Source: a marine group bacterium Sva0996 bin134 (GTDB taxonomy: Bacteria; Actinomycetota; Acidimicrobiia; Acidimicrobiales; Bin134). Taken from it: a DNA stretch of 64,000 bases. A program made the position numbers and the translations under genes. Below, in pieces: positions 8,307 to 15,844 of the stretch (within the stretch, counting starts at the first letter, position 1; every line of letters begins with the position of its first letter). The DNA lies in contig MPNQ01000008.1 in the NCBI GenBank assembly GCA_002239105.1, positions 1 through 64,000 of the forward strand, given 5' to 3'. The notes under the pieces are model-generated. The model saw nothing but the letters and a program-made list of their open reading frames with translations, was not told where the DNA came from and made no database searches.

Positions 8307-9662
8307 TCAAGGGTCTCTGACTGCGACGAGGGGCTTGGGCGGGTAGTGGAGCCCGTCATAGACCTGGCGCTGTCCCAGCGGCTCAGACAGCTCGATGGTC
8401 ACGGATGTGGCGGGGTTGTCCGGGCAGGTGGCTAGTCCGGCTACGGGAACCACGGCGAAGGCCATCAGCACCGCTTCGTCGGTCTCGACCACCTGGGGGC
8501 CTCTGAGAGCCTCCCCCATGTCGCGGCCTCCGGCGCAGCCCTGCTCGGTGACAAGCACGTTGAATGTGGTGTCGGCGGGATCTGGCATGGAGTCGAAATC
8601 GAGGCTCACCTCGACACGGGCCAGCCCGGCTGGCAGTGGCACCGTTGGTTCGCACGGCGGCCCGGAGGCTTCTCCCGAGAAAATCCACCGGTCGCCGCGT
8701 CGTTCCACTCCGGCGATCCCGAAGCCTTCGTCGGACAAGGCGGCGAAGGTGGCGCTGTCTTCGTCGATGCTGATTACGACCCATCGTCCCCGGGGCAGAG
8801 GCTCGCCTCCAGGAGTGTCCAGCTCAGCCCGCAGCACGTCTACGGCCGGATGGTCGAACTCGTCGATGGAAGGCGGGTTGATCATGTGCGAGTAGCGCAC
8901 CGCAGGGGTTCCCCAACACGACACCAGCGGATCCTCCACATCCAGATCCGGAATCACATCAAGCGGACCCTCCGGCGGCTGGGCGGTGCGTGTCACCTCG
9001 ACGCATACCGCCGACGGGTCCGGGACGAGCTCCGCGATCTCTGCGAGAGCGCCCTCCGGCGGGTCAACAAGATCCAGATAGACGCGCTGGCGGCTGGTGT
9101 AGGTTCCGGAGCCGACCTGCCCGAACTCCCTCCCGGCGATCGCATTTCTCACCCGGTCAGCCATGGCCGCGAGCTCGGCCTCGTTGAACCGGACCTGCAC
9201 CACATCGATCACCACATCGTCGCGCTCGGCCAACGGTCGAGGATCGGTGATGGGCGGCCGCGGACGCACACCCACCGCATCGTCGGGGGAGGGGGCCCGG
9301 GCCAGAATGGCCTGGCGGTGAGCCTCGGGATCGTCGGTGAAGCCCACCACAAGGGCGCCGCCGTTGTCGCGGTCGGTCCAGCGACCGCCGTAGGTCTGGG
9401 GATGCTCCATCCCGTAAGTGGCCAGCACGCCCTTGACGATTGGATCGGCATTCTGGCGGGCACCGAGGGTGCCCTCGAAGCGCGACCCCAACTTCGGTAC
9501 ATCATCACAATGCGCCAACCCCACCGGGGCTACGGGGACACCCTGTGGCTCTGTTTCCGACGGAGCGCCCTCGCCACCGCCAACCACAACAATTTCGGAA
9601 CCGGCACCACCGCACCCTGCGGCCAACACCACTACAGCCAACAAAGCCGCCGACGCCTTCAT
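8307..9662 (-). CDS. Hypothetical lipoprotein
   Basis: 451 residues with a clean lipoprotein signal: MKASAALLAVVVLAAGC, Cys17 in lipobox LAAGC, then a Gly/Glu-rich linker (residues 18-45). The mature part has scattered cysteines (AHCDDVP, AVCVEV, VSCWGTP, PPCEPT, QGCAGG, ATCPD), perhaps disulfide bonded outside the membrane. Blocks GRWTDRDNGGALVVGFTDD, VRFNEAELAAMADRV and RGRWVVISIDEDSATF suggest mixed alpha/beta domains, but I do not recognise a family. It is monocistronic: the promoter side faces the 392-bp space 9663-10054 and its 3' end faces the convergent small gene at 7851-8207. Confidence 0.72.
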   Translation of the reverse strand: MKASAALLAVVVLAAGCGGAGSEIVVVGGGEGAPSETEPQGVPVAPVGLAHCDDVPKLGSRFEGTLGARQNADPIVKGVLATYGMEHPQTYGGRWTDRDNGGALVVGFTDDPEAHRQAILARAPSPDDAVGVRPRPPITDPRPLAERDDVVIDVVQVRFNEAELAAMADRVRNAIAGREFGQVGSGTYTSRQRVYLDLVDPPEGALAEIAELVPDPSAVCVEVTRTAQPPEGPLDVIPDLDVEDPLVSCWGTPAVRYSHMINPPSIDEFDHPAVDVLRAELDTPGGEPLPRGRWVVISIDEDSATFAALSDEGFGIAGVERRGDRWIFSGEASGPPCEPTVPLPAGLARVEVSLDFDSMPDPADTTFNVLVTEQGCAGGRDMGEALRGPQVVETDEAVLMAFAVVPVAGLATCPDNPATSVTIELSEPLGQRQVYDGLHYPPKPLVAVRDP

Positions 9663-10054
9663 AACTGCTTAGACGACAAAACCACTCTGCGAGTTCCCAT
9701 CCCATGCCAAGCGTATGTCACCAGCCTGAGAGTTCAACAGACAACCGTGCACGACGCGCACCGCAACGACCGGCCAAATCCACACACATCGCGAGGAGTT
9801 CACCAACCCTCGGTGAGCGCGATTGAAGACACTGAATTCACACTACCGGCAGCCCGTGTCAGTCTGGGCCAAGGCGCACTTCTGCTCTCTATCCGCACAA
9901 GCAAGAAAGCCGCCTCCCACACGCCTGCCCCAACGTTGTCAAGTGTCAAAACATGACAAAAAACTTGTCATGTTTTGACACCCGTTTTGATTACAAGACC
10001 CGTGAAGCCGACGTACGCTTGGTCAAGTGATCACACATGGAAGGATGGAGTGTT
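9663..10054. other. Intergenic spacer between two divergent exported-protein genes
   Basis: No gene is supported here. Open frames crossing it on the plus strand are extensions of antisense frames. The right-hand third is distinctly AT-richer and holds the paired dyads at 9937-9981; a Shine-Dalgarno (GGAG, 10047-10050) precedes ATG 10055. The rest shows nothing recognisable. Confidence 0.5.
9937..9981. promoter_or_regulatory. Twin operator-like dyads TGTCA-N5-TGACA
   Basis: Two 15-bp dyads, TGTCA-AAACA-TGACA (9944-9958) and TGTCA-TGTTT-TGACA (9966-9980), are themselves mirror images, giving a 17-bp perfect inverted repeat (9943-9959 with 9965-9981). Their centres are 22 bp apart, about two helical turns, and an extra TGTCA half-site starts at 9937. 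This fits cooperative binding of a dimeric repressor in the control region of the gene at 10055; a terminator is the alternative but no T-run follows. Confidence 0.5.
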
Positions 10055-10342
10055 ATGGGGTTTCGCAGTCTGGCGGTCGCCGCTGTTCTTGCAATGATGG
10101 CAGCATGTTTGGTGCCCTCTGTGTCTGCTTCGGCAGACTTTGGCGGGTTGCTCGAGGAGAGGGAGGAGGAGACTGTTGTTGTCTCTGAGGAAGGGGAATC
10201 CTCCGGAGAAGATAACAACGTGCTTGGAGAGCTCCTTTCTGGTGATCGACCCTCGCTGCCACTACGTACAGGGGGGAGCGCATCGCCATTTCCGCGAAGC
10301 AAGCGCCTGCGTCTCGGACCTCCCTCCAGGGAGAAGACCTAA
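10055..10342 (+). CDS. N-terminal part of a frameshifted secreted protein
   Basis: Start ATG 10055 is preferred over ATG 10037 because GGAG sits 4 nt upstream. The product opens with a signal peptide (MGFRSLAVAAVLAMMAACLV, cleavage probably after PSVSASA) and an acidic linker (LLEEREEETVVV, EEGESSGEDNN). After residue 72 or so the frame turns into basic low-complexity sequence and stops at 10342, while the neighbouring frame is open from 10246 and continues into the part at 10384. One extra G in the six-G run at 10271-10276 would join them (reading RTGGERIAISAK). So this is the first third of a protein of about 305 residues, broken by -1 in a homopolymer. Confidence 0.55.
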   Translation: MGFRSLAVAAVLAMMAACLVPSVSASADFGGLLEEREEETVVVSEEGESSGEDNNVLGELLSGDRPSLPLRTGGSASPFPRSKRLRLGPPSREKT

Positions 10343-10383
10343 AGGCCATAAGATCGCTCATCGGCAACGACAGCGCCAACGGG

Positions 10384-10968
10384 ATGCGGGTGACCAATGC
10401 TAAGGGCGGGGCCGATTACGTGGTCTTGACTGATGACACTGGCCTGTCTGTGTTGATCGAGATCGCCTCAGCCGCCTCCGTTACCAAGCACTCCTTCGAT
10501 ATCGATCTTCCCGAAGGTGCGACGCTCATCCTCACAGAGGAAGGGACCATCGACGTGCTCGGTGGCGACAGGTATACCATCGCCGTATTCGAAGCCCCAT
10601 GGGCGGTGGATGCTGATGGCAACGACTTGCCCACTCATTTCAAAGTCGATGGCAACACCATCACCCAGATGGTCGAAACCGACGAGACCACTGCCTACCC
10701 AGTTGCAGCAGATCCCCGTCTCACCTGGGGCTGGATCTCCGGCACTGCCTACTTCGACAAGTGGGAAACCACCTTGCTGTGCGGGGGCTCCATGCACACG
10801 CTGGCAGCGATGGCCATTAGCGCACTATGGCTTCCCATTCTCGCCGCCGCGCTGGCCGTCATGGTAGTAATGGCCTGCACCGCTAGGCTTCTAGACAAGT
10901 GCATCAAAGTGAAGTCCTACGGAACAGTTTCCATGTACTCCGGCGGCTACTGTACTTGGTACCACTAG
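10384..10968 (+). CDS. C-terminal part of the frameshifted exported protein, membrane anchored
   Basis: 194 residues from the first ATG, but the coding frame is open from about 10276 (GERIAISAKQAPASR, GEDLKAIRSLIGN). It contains a beta-rich domain (DYVVLTDDTGLSVLIEI, LPEGATLILTEEG) closing with TAYPVAADPRLTWGW, a motif I associate with exported actinobacterial proteins where A-Y-P-V-x-A-D-P ends a domain. A hydrophobic helix follows (ALWLPILAAALAVMVVMA, about residues 143-160) and a Cys/Tyr-containing tail (MYSGGYCTWYH). In the intact form it would be a secreted domain with a C-terminal anchor. The next gene starts 1 bp after its stop, so they are probably coupled. Confidence 0.6.
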   Translation: MRVTNAKGGADYVVLTDDTGLSVLIEIASAASVTKHSFDIDLPEGATLILTEEGTIDVLGGDRYTIAVFEAPWAVDADGNDLPTHFKVDGNTITQMVETDETTAYPVAADPRLTWGWISGTAYFDKWETTLLCGGSMHTLAAMAISALWLPILAAALAVMVVMACTARLLDKCIKVKSYGTVSMYSGGYCTWYH

Positions 10969-10969
10969 C

Positions 10970-11335
10970 TTGAGCGACGGGGAGAAGCGGGGGCTTCTCG
11001 CCTTCGTCTTGTGCGGCTTGCCCTTGACGCTCCTTTGGGTGCCGGGCGCACCGCTGGTTTACGTGCTGGGTGCCCAGTTCGTGATGTTCATCGCGGTCGG
11101 CAAACTCGCCTTCCGGATCTGGCCCGACGGAACCGGGCTGTCAGGGCCGGTGCGTAGGCTGGCGTGGGCTCTGTCTTGGGCCTGCCTGTATATGGCCGTC
11201 ATTTTGTTGCTCAGCTTATGGAAATTCGGGGAGTACATCGCAATGCCGCTACCGGCGATTGCACTGCTGCTCACGGTCCCTAGGACGAGGAGGTGGCTTT
11301 CGGACAGACTGCAACACTGGAAAGCGCCGAGATGA
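10970..11335 (+). CDS. Small integral membrane protein
   Basis: 121 residues from TTG 10970, one base after the stop of the preceding gene, a spacing that suggests translational coupling. Four hydrophobic stretches are visible (LAFVLCGLPLTLLWVPG; LVYVLGAQFVMFIAVGKLAF; LAWALSWACLYMAVILLLSL; AMPLPAIALLLTV), with a basic C-terminus (RTRRWLSDRLQHWKAPR) likely in the cytoplasm. No family recognised. Its pairing with an exported protein bearing a C-terminal anchor suggests the two act together in the membrane. Confidence 0.6.
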   Translation: MSDGEKRGLLAFVLCGLPLTLLWVPGAPLVYVLGAQFVMFIAVGKLAFRIWPDGTGLSGPVRRLAWALSWACLYMAVILLLSLWKFGEYIAMPLPAIALLLTVPRTRRWLSDRLQHWKAPR

Positions 11336-11406
11336 AAGCGCGAGCATTTTCTGGGGTGAGGTTCCCTCCTTTTTGTGGAGACATGCTTTATAAGTAGGAG
11401 CTATGT

Positions 11407-12366
11407 CTAGTTGTAATGCCCATAGAGGTTGTGCGCTCGCGATGAGGGTGTGCCGTTGATGGCGGTGTGGTGGCGGTGGAGATTGTAGTGGTGGACCCAG
11501 GTTTGGAGTCGGCGTCGGCGGTCGGGCTCTGATCTGAATTTGTAGCTGTAGAGGAACTCGTCTGTGAGGGTGCGGTTGAACCGCTCTGCTTTGCCGTTGG
11601 TTTGGGGCCGGTAGGGCCTGGTGAAGGTGTGGGCGATGGCGCGTCGGGCGAGCTGGTCGGCGAAGGCCTTGGACCGGAAGTTCGCCCCGTTGTCAGAGAT
11701 GACCTCGTCGACGGCTATCCCGATGGAGCGGAACCAGATGCGCGCCCGCTCGAAGAACCCGCAAAGCGTGTCGGCGGTCTCGTTGTCGAGGGCCTCGACA
11801 TAGGCCAGGCGGGAGTGGTCGTCTACGGCGACGTGCAGGTAGCTGTAGCCGACGCGGGGGCGGCGCTTGGATCCCCGGGCGGCGGTGTTGGACCGCCCGT
11901 GGGCCCTCCACCCGCCCCCGGGCGGGATTTTGCCCACCTTCTTGACGTCCAGGTGGACGAGGTCGCCGGGCTCGGGGCGCTCGTAGCGCCGTATCGGCCG
12001 TCCGGTGGGCCGGTCGATGTGCGACAGGCGGTTCAGCCCGTGGCGCACCAGCACCCGGTGAACCGTCGAAGCCGGCACCCCCAGCCGGGCGCCGATCCGG
12101 GCCGGCCCCAACCGCTTGGTCCGGCGCAGCCGGCACACCTTCTCATCGACTGCGGCGTCGGTGCGCCGAGGCGACCGATGAGGCCGAGACGACCGATCCA
12201 CAAGACCGGCCTCGCCCTCCTCGACCCAGCGCTTCCACCACTTGGCCACCGTGGCCCGCGACAAGCCCATCTGAGCAGCCACATGGGCCTGGGCCATACC
12301 GCCCTCGATCCGCTGGACGATCAACAACCGCCCCATCGGCGTAAAACGTGCATTAGCGTGCGACAT
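11407..12366 (-). CDS. IS481-family DDE transposase
   Basis: 319 residues from ATG 12366 (MSHANARFTPMGRLLIVQRI), chosen because GGGAGG lies just upstream; open frame further upstream is inside the terminal repeat. An N-terminal helix-turn-helix (AHVAAQMGLSRATVAKWW) is followed by an rve integrase core with the DDE residues in HLDVKK, VISDNGANF and NGKAERFNRTL, and the usual C-terminal HHYNLHRHHTAING. Length is normal for the family and no interruption is seen, so it may be active. The last sense codon and the stop TAG use bases of the duplicated target (AAC TAG read into TCTAGT), so the stop is supplied by the insertion site. Confidence 0.92.
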   Translation of the reverse strand: MSHANARFTPMGRLLIVQRIEGGMAQAHVAAQMGLSRATVAKWWKRWVEEGEAGLVDRSSRPHRSPRRTDAAVDEKVCRLRRTKRLGPARIGARLGVPASTVHRVLVRHGLNRLSHIDRPTGRPIRRYERPEPGDLVHLDVKKVGKIPPGGGWRAHGRSNTAARGSKRRPRVGYSYLHVAVDDHSRLAYVEALDNETADTLCGFFERARIWFRSIGIAVDEVISDNGANFRSKAFADQLARRAIAHTFTRPYRPQTNGKAERFNRTLTDEFLYSYKFRSEPDRRRRLQTWVHHYNLHRHHTAINGTPSSRAHNLYGHYN

Positions 12367-12474
12367 CGAGCCTCCCTTGCCAACTGTGAATGGTCGCAAC
12401 CACCACACTGGCATCGGAGGCTCACCCAAAAGCGGAGCTACCTGCCCGAGCTAACAACCTCTATGGACAGAACA
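11412..12474 (-). mobile_element. Complete IS481-family insertion sequence
   Basis: 1063 bp bounded by imperfect terminal inverted repeats beginning TGT: left end at 11412 and right end at 12474 agree at 24 of 30 positions, with a shared core CCATAGAGGTTGT. Both sides carry the direct repeat TCTAGT (11406-11411 and 12475-12480), a 6-bp duplication of the NCTAGN form known for IS481. One transposase gene fills the element on the minus strand. The element split the third codon region of an IS3-type orfA whose ATG remains at 11403. Confidence 0.9.
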
Positions 12475-12541
12475 TCTAGTCCACGACGAAGGTTCGATTC
12501 GGAGTTCCGTGATGGGGCGGTCCGGATCGTCAAGGAGGCCG
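12475..12541 (+). pseudogene. Remnant of IS3-family OrfA (start only), split by the IS481 element
   Basis: Removing the IS481 element and one target copy restores ATG TCT AGT followed by PRRRFDSEFRDGAVRIVKE, the typical N-terminus of IS3-type OrfA helix-turn-helix proteins (R-R-x-F-x-x-E-F-R-x-x-A-V-R-I-V). The ATG (11403-11405) keeps a GGAG Shine-Dalgarno. After about 25 codons the similarity ends and the lipoprotein gene of 12545 begins, so only the very start of the older element is left. Confidence 0.6.
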
Positions 12542-12544
12542 GCG

Positions 12545-13198
12545 GTGCGGTGCGGGGTTGTGTCGGTGTGTTTGGCGTTGGTCTTGGCGGGGTGCTCGTC
12601 TGAGCAGTAAGAAGCATTGGAGCGGCCATCAGCCACTGTGTCGGCTACGGCCGAGCCAGACCGAAGCGGAGTGGAGCGGCAGGCGGGTGTGGAGCGGCCA
12701 TCGGCAACCGTGTCGGCGACGGCCGAGACTGACCGGAGCGATACGGATCGACCTCCCGAGCGGACCGTGGCGGGGAGTCAGGACAGCAGCGGGTGGAATG
12801 GCGGGGATTGGCCGAGGCCGCCGCTAGCGGGCATGTACGCATCCCACCCTGAAATGCAGTTCCCGATGGAGGAATGGCAGGGAATTGTGTCTATTGAGCC
12901 ACCTTGCATGTACTTCATCTTCGACTCGTACGACTCGTCTACCAATTCGTACGACTGGTTGACGGGCGATTGGCGACAGCGCTTGGCGTTGTCGCTGCCT
13001 TTTCCCGAGGTGCGCTTTGACAACAGCACCCAGACGCTGTGGAGCAGCGACATCCCTATCTCCCACGGAGACCGGGTCCTCACTGGCGGAGGCGAGAGTC
13101 GCTACCCGGAGAGGTTCAAGGAGTTCCACGAGCTTCATCTTTTCTGGGACATCTGCGCCGCCAAGGAGTCGGCGTTGTCTTCGGTTTGGAGACCGTAA
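12545..13198 (+). pseudogene. Broken lipoprotein gene, first of two homologous domains
   Basis: A perfect AAGGAGG (12532-12538) stands 6 nt before GTG 12545, which encodes the lipoprotein signal VRCGVVSVCLALVLAGC (Cys17) and SSEQ, then an in-frame TAA at 12608. The same frame reopens at once with a linker in which a 24-residue unit (VERPSATVSATAE) occurs twice (from 12617 and 12689), then a domain with GMYASHPEMQFPMEEWQGI, SLPFPEVRFDN and TLWSSDIPISHGDRV. It shifts frame near 13175: adding one base to the GG of AAGGAG continues into GVVFGLETVKWYC. The nonsense codon and frameshift together mark a pseudogene, unless the TTG at 12617 serves as start of a cytoplasmic form. Confidence 0.6.
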
Positions 13199-13935
13199 AG
13201 TGGTATTGCGCGCAAGAACCGCCAGACTGGCCACCCGCAGAGCAAAGTTGGCAGCGCATCTGCGTGGAGGACACGAGACCTCGCAACCAGAGAGATCTGC
13301 TGGAGCAGCAGGGCCTCGCACCTTCTGATGAGCCCTCCGCTGCCAGCCGGGGCCCCGGTGATCCACGCCTCGTTGCAGATCTGCTACCGCCGCCGTTCTT
13401 CGGCATGCATCCGCACCATCCCGACATGGAGCTGGAGATGGCAAAGCTTGTGGGGATCTTGAAGATAGAACCCGCAGGACTGAACGACTACGAACGGGTG
13501 TGCGCGTACCTGCACCCGACGGCGTCCTCGACGTCGCAAGGGGTGCTGTGGGGAGACTTGTGGAAGCACACTGGCCCCGACGGGCGACCGCTCGCCGTCC
13601 TCTTGGATCTGCCCTACCCCCAGGTCCGCTTCGACGAAGACAACCGGACGCTGTGGAACGGCGACGTCGGTCCCATGACCACCGGAGACCTGATCATTGC
13701 CGACCCGTTAAGCCCCCCCGACTTCAACGACACCGGCTATGGCAGACCCAAGCAGCCCCACGAAGCCCTCATAAACGTAGCCTGCGACAAGGCCAACGCG
13801 AAGGCCACCGTGCTCGACATACAAACCGTGGAGCACTACTGCACACACGACACACCGGCTAGGCACCAGAGCCAATGCGAACAAGCCATGAACCTGCGCC
13901 ACCTGCCCGAATATCAGCTCACGCTCCCTGAATAG
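13180..13935 (+). pseudogene. Second domain of the broken lipoprotein gene
   Basis: From about 13180 the frame reads VVFGLETVKWYCAQE, the end of domain one, and after a linker (DEPSAASRGPGDPR) a second copy of the domain: PPPFFGMHPHHPDMELEMAK, GILKIEPAGL, LDLPYPQVRFDEDNRTLW, GDVGPMTTGDLI and VLDIQTVEHYC, ending in QLTLPE. The two domains share GM-x(3)-HP-x-M-(E/Q), (S/D)LP-(F/Y)P-x-VRFD, TLW-x(2)-D and (L/I)-x-TV-x(2)-YC. This is an internal duplication of a family I do not recognise. The part has no start signals of its own and belongs with the gene beginning at 12545. Confidence 0.55.
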
Positions 13936-13949
13936 ACCTCAGCCCAGCC

Positions 13950-14128
13950 TCACGGCGTCAATAGCTGGCCGAGGCGGCGGCTGGCTATGGCGGCGCCGGT
14001 GGCGGCCATGCCCAGGGCGGCGAAGGTGAGTCCGATGAGCGTCGCCCCCGGCAGAGCGTCGATGGCCCATACCGAGTCCGCTAGGCCCTGTCCGGCCGTA
14101 ATCCCCAGGAAATCGCCGGAGTGCAGCG
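13950..14128 (-). pseudogene. Deleted, decayed copy of the ABC permease 3' end
   Basis: The stretch matches the 3' part of the permease at 15002-15844 in two pieces: 13950-14007 corresponds to 15001-15058 and the remainder to about 15283-15410, with scattered substitutions. The pieces join at GGTGGCGGC, a 9-bp word present at both donor sites, as expected for a microhomology deletion of about 237 bp. No usable frame remains. A duplication of the ABC operon end preceded insertion of the AT-rich genes that now separate the copies. Confidence 0.65.
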
Positions 14129-14197
14129 CAGTTCAATTGTCACATCGCTCGGTAAACTGCTTCAGGTAGAGTTGGATAAGAAATAGAAGGAAGGACG

Positions 14198-14725
14198 ATG
14201 TCAGGTGATGAAAACGCTGACGCTGTGGAACTTTATAAGGTTTCCTATGAGAGTTCATTAGCCCTGTTGCACCGACACTTGGATTCGTTCGACAAATTGA
14301 GAACCCAATGGGGAACCCTTGGAGTCGCCGGATTAGGTGGATTCGCGTTGGTGGCAAATTTGATTCCTCGCAGCAGTTCCACTACTTGGCCAGCATTGTT
14401 GGGAATCGGAATAGCTTTCCTGGGGTTGATTATATTGGGTATTTCTGTGGTAAGAGTATGGCGTAGTGTGGGTATTTATGCGGGACACACGGCAGAGAGT
14501 ATTGTTGACCTCATTGATAGTAGAAAGATCGTCGATCTGCATATCTTGTATAAATATCTGGCAGTGACCGCTGGCCAAATGTATAGTAACAATTGCAGGG
14601 TTCTTCCTCGTCGGAACTTGACTTGGCCTGGGATTGCATTCCTTTGTTTGACTGCTGGTGCTCTCGTGATAGTGTTCGGTAGTACGGGACAGGAGTTTCA
14701 AAATGCCCCAAGACCCCAAGGATAA
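14198..14725 (+). CDS. Hypothetical membrane protein, atypical base composition
   Basis: 175 residues from ATG 14198 with GGAAGGA upstream. A soluble N-terminus (about 45 residues, ELYKVSYESSLALLHRHLDS) is followed by two adjacent hydrophobic segments (LGVAGLGGFALVANLI; LLGIGIAFLGLIILGISVV), a loop, and a third near the C-terminus (PGIAFLCLTAGALVIVFGS). The gene is visibly richer in A and T and uses codons such as TTA, ATA and TAT that are rare around it, pointing to recent acquisition. It overlaps a 50-codon gene at its 3' end. Such small three-helix proteins often accompany defence or mobile genes, but nothing here shows a function. Confidence 0.65.
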   Translation: MSGDENADAVELYKVSYESSLALLHRHLDSFDKLRTQWGTLGVAGLGGFALVANLIPRSSSTTWPALLGIGIAFLGLIILGISVVRVWRSVGIYAGHTAESIVDLIDSRKIVDLHILYKYLAVTAGQMYSNNCRVLPRRNLTWPGIAFLCLTAGALVIVFGSTGQEFQNAPRPQG

Positions 14726-14855
14726 CCAGAGTTCATCCCCAGCTGAGCAGAGCGACCCTGCGGAGCAAATTGCAGATTTGCCGTCCTTTGAAGATGTTGG
14801 AGCTATTGAGCACAAGGATGGTTTCGCAGCCGTCACACGTCGAAGCAAGAACTGA
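14703..14855 (+). CDS. Small acidic protein overlapping the AT-rich membrane gene
   Basis: 50 codons (MPQDPKDNQSSSPAEQ; QIADLPSFEDVGAIEH; ending TRRSKN). The ATG lies 7 nt after a GGAG Shine-Dalgarno located inside the preceding gene, and the two frames overlap by 23 nt, a layout typical of coupled pairs. The product is acidic, rich in Gln/Asp/Ser and without hydrophobic segments. It shares the AT-rich composition of its partner. Function unknown; coding status rests on the ribosome site and the overlap. Confidence 0.45.
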   Translation: MPQDPKDNQSSSPAEQSDPAEQIADLPSFEDVGAIEHKDGFAAVTRRSKN

Positions 14856-15001
14856 GTTCCAGCGCAGGCTGTCGCGTCGGGTAGAGCCGCCAGAGAATCA
14901 AGACACGCTCGCCGTGGTCTATCGATCTCTAGGTGTTCTGTCCGCACAGGTTGTTCGCTCGGGCGAGAGATGGCCTCAGAGACTCGGGTCACCGACGGAA
15001 A

Positions 15002-15844
15002 TTACGGCGTGAGTAGTTGGCCGAGGCGGCGGCTGGCTATGGCGGTGCCGGTGGCGGCTAGGGCTAGGAGGTAGGAGATGTGGACGACTAGGTCCACGCT
15101 GATGTCGCCGGCTATGAAGGCTCGCTCCATGGCTACGCCGTGATAAAGGGGGGTGGCCTGCACTAGGAACTGGACGGCGCGGGGGTAGGTGTCTAGGGGG
15201 AAGAAGGTGGCGGAGAACAGGAATTGGACGATGAGGGGCACGGTTACCAGGTCGAGGTCGTTCCAGCTGCGCATGTAGCTGGTGGCGGCCATGCCCAGGG
15301 CGGCGAAGGTGAAGCCGATCAGCGTCGCCCCGGGCAGGGCGGCGATGGCCCACACCGAGTCCACTAGGCCCAGTCCGGCCATGATCCCCAGGAAGCCGCC
15401 GGAGTAGAGGGTGGCCCGCAGCACCGACCAGCCCATCTCACCAAGGGCCAGGTCCACTACTCCCACCGGAGTGGCAAGCACCGCGTCGTAGATCTTGGCC
15501 CAGGTGAGCTTGTAGTACATGTTCATGGTGCTGTCGTAGAAGGTGCCGTTCATGGCCGAGGTGGCCAGAAGTCCCGGCGCTACGAACGTGCGGTAGTCCA
15601 CGGTGCGGCCCCCGACGGTCACGTCGCCCACTAACTCGCCGATGCCGATGCCGATGGACAGCAGGTAGAACACCGGCTCGAAGAACCCCGACAGCAGGGT
15701 GACCCAGGTACGCCGGTACACGGTGATGTTGCGCTCGACGACGCGGGCGAATCGACGCGACGGCAGCAAGCCGGCCGTCGCGGCCAGCCCCAGCCGGCCG
15801 GGGCGGCGCCCCTGGCCCGCGATGCCCACTCTTGTAGGGCTCAT
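15002..15844 (-). CDS. ABC-2 type transporter permease (second)
   Basis: 280 residues from ATG 15844, which overlaps the stop of the preceding permease (ATGA). After a basic head (RRFARVVERNITVYRRTW) come six hydrophobic segments and the ABC-2 signature region (FTFAALGMAATSYMRSWND; IVQFLFSATFFPLDTYP; VQATPLYHGVAMERAF), the pattern of NodJ/DrrB-like exporters. It forms a complex with the permease at 15841-16635 and the ATPase at 16635-17582, giving two distinct membrane subunits per exporter. The substrate may be a lipid, drug or polysaccharide part. A decayed copy of its 3' end lies at 13950-14128. Confidence 0.88.
   Translation of the reverse strand: MSPTRVGIAGQGRRPGRLGLAATAGLLPSRRFARVVERNITVYRRTWVTLLSGFFEPVFYLLSIGIGIGELVGDVTVGGRTVDYRTFVAPGLLATSAMNGTFYDSTMNMYYKLTWAKIYDAVLATPVGVVDLALGEMGWSVLRATLYSGGFLGIMAGLGLVDSVWAIAALPGATLIGFTFAALGMAATSYMRSWNDLDLVTVPLIVQFLFSATFFPLDTYPRAVQFLVQATPLYHGVAMERAFIAGDISVDLVVHISYLLALAATGTAIASRRLGQLLTP

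Noticed and set aside
9975..9980. TTGACA as a -35 box
   Set aside because: It is part of the dyad; no -10 hexamer at 16-18 bp on the plus strand.
12617..13198. Independent gene starting at TTG 12617
   Set aside because: The lipobox signal and AAGGAGG just upstream in the same frame show it is the continuation of a broken lipoprotein gene; no ribosome site serves the TTG.
13939..14136. 65-codon minus-strand gene in the permease fossil
   Set aside because: The frame differs from that of the permease and the sequence is a deleted, decayed copy.
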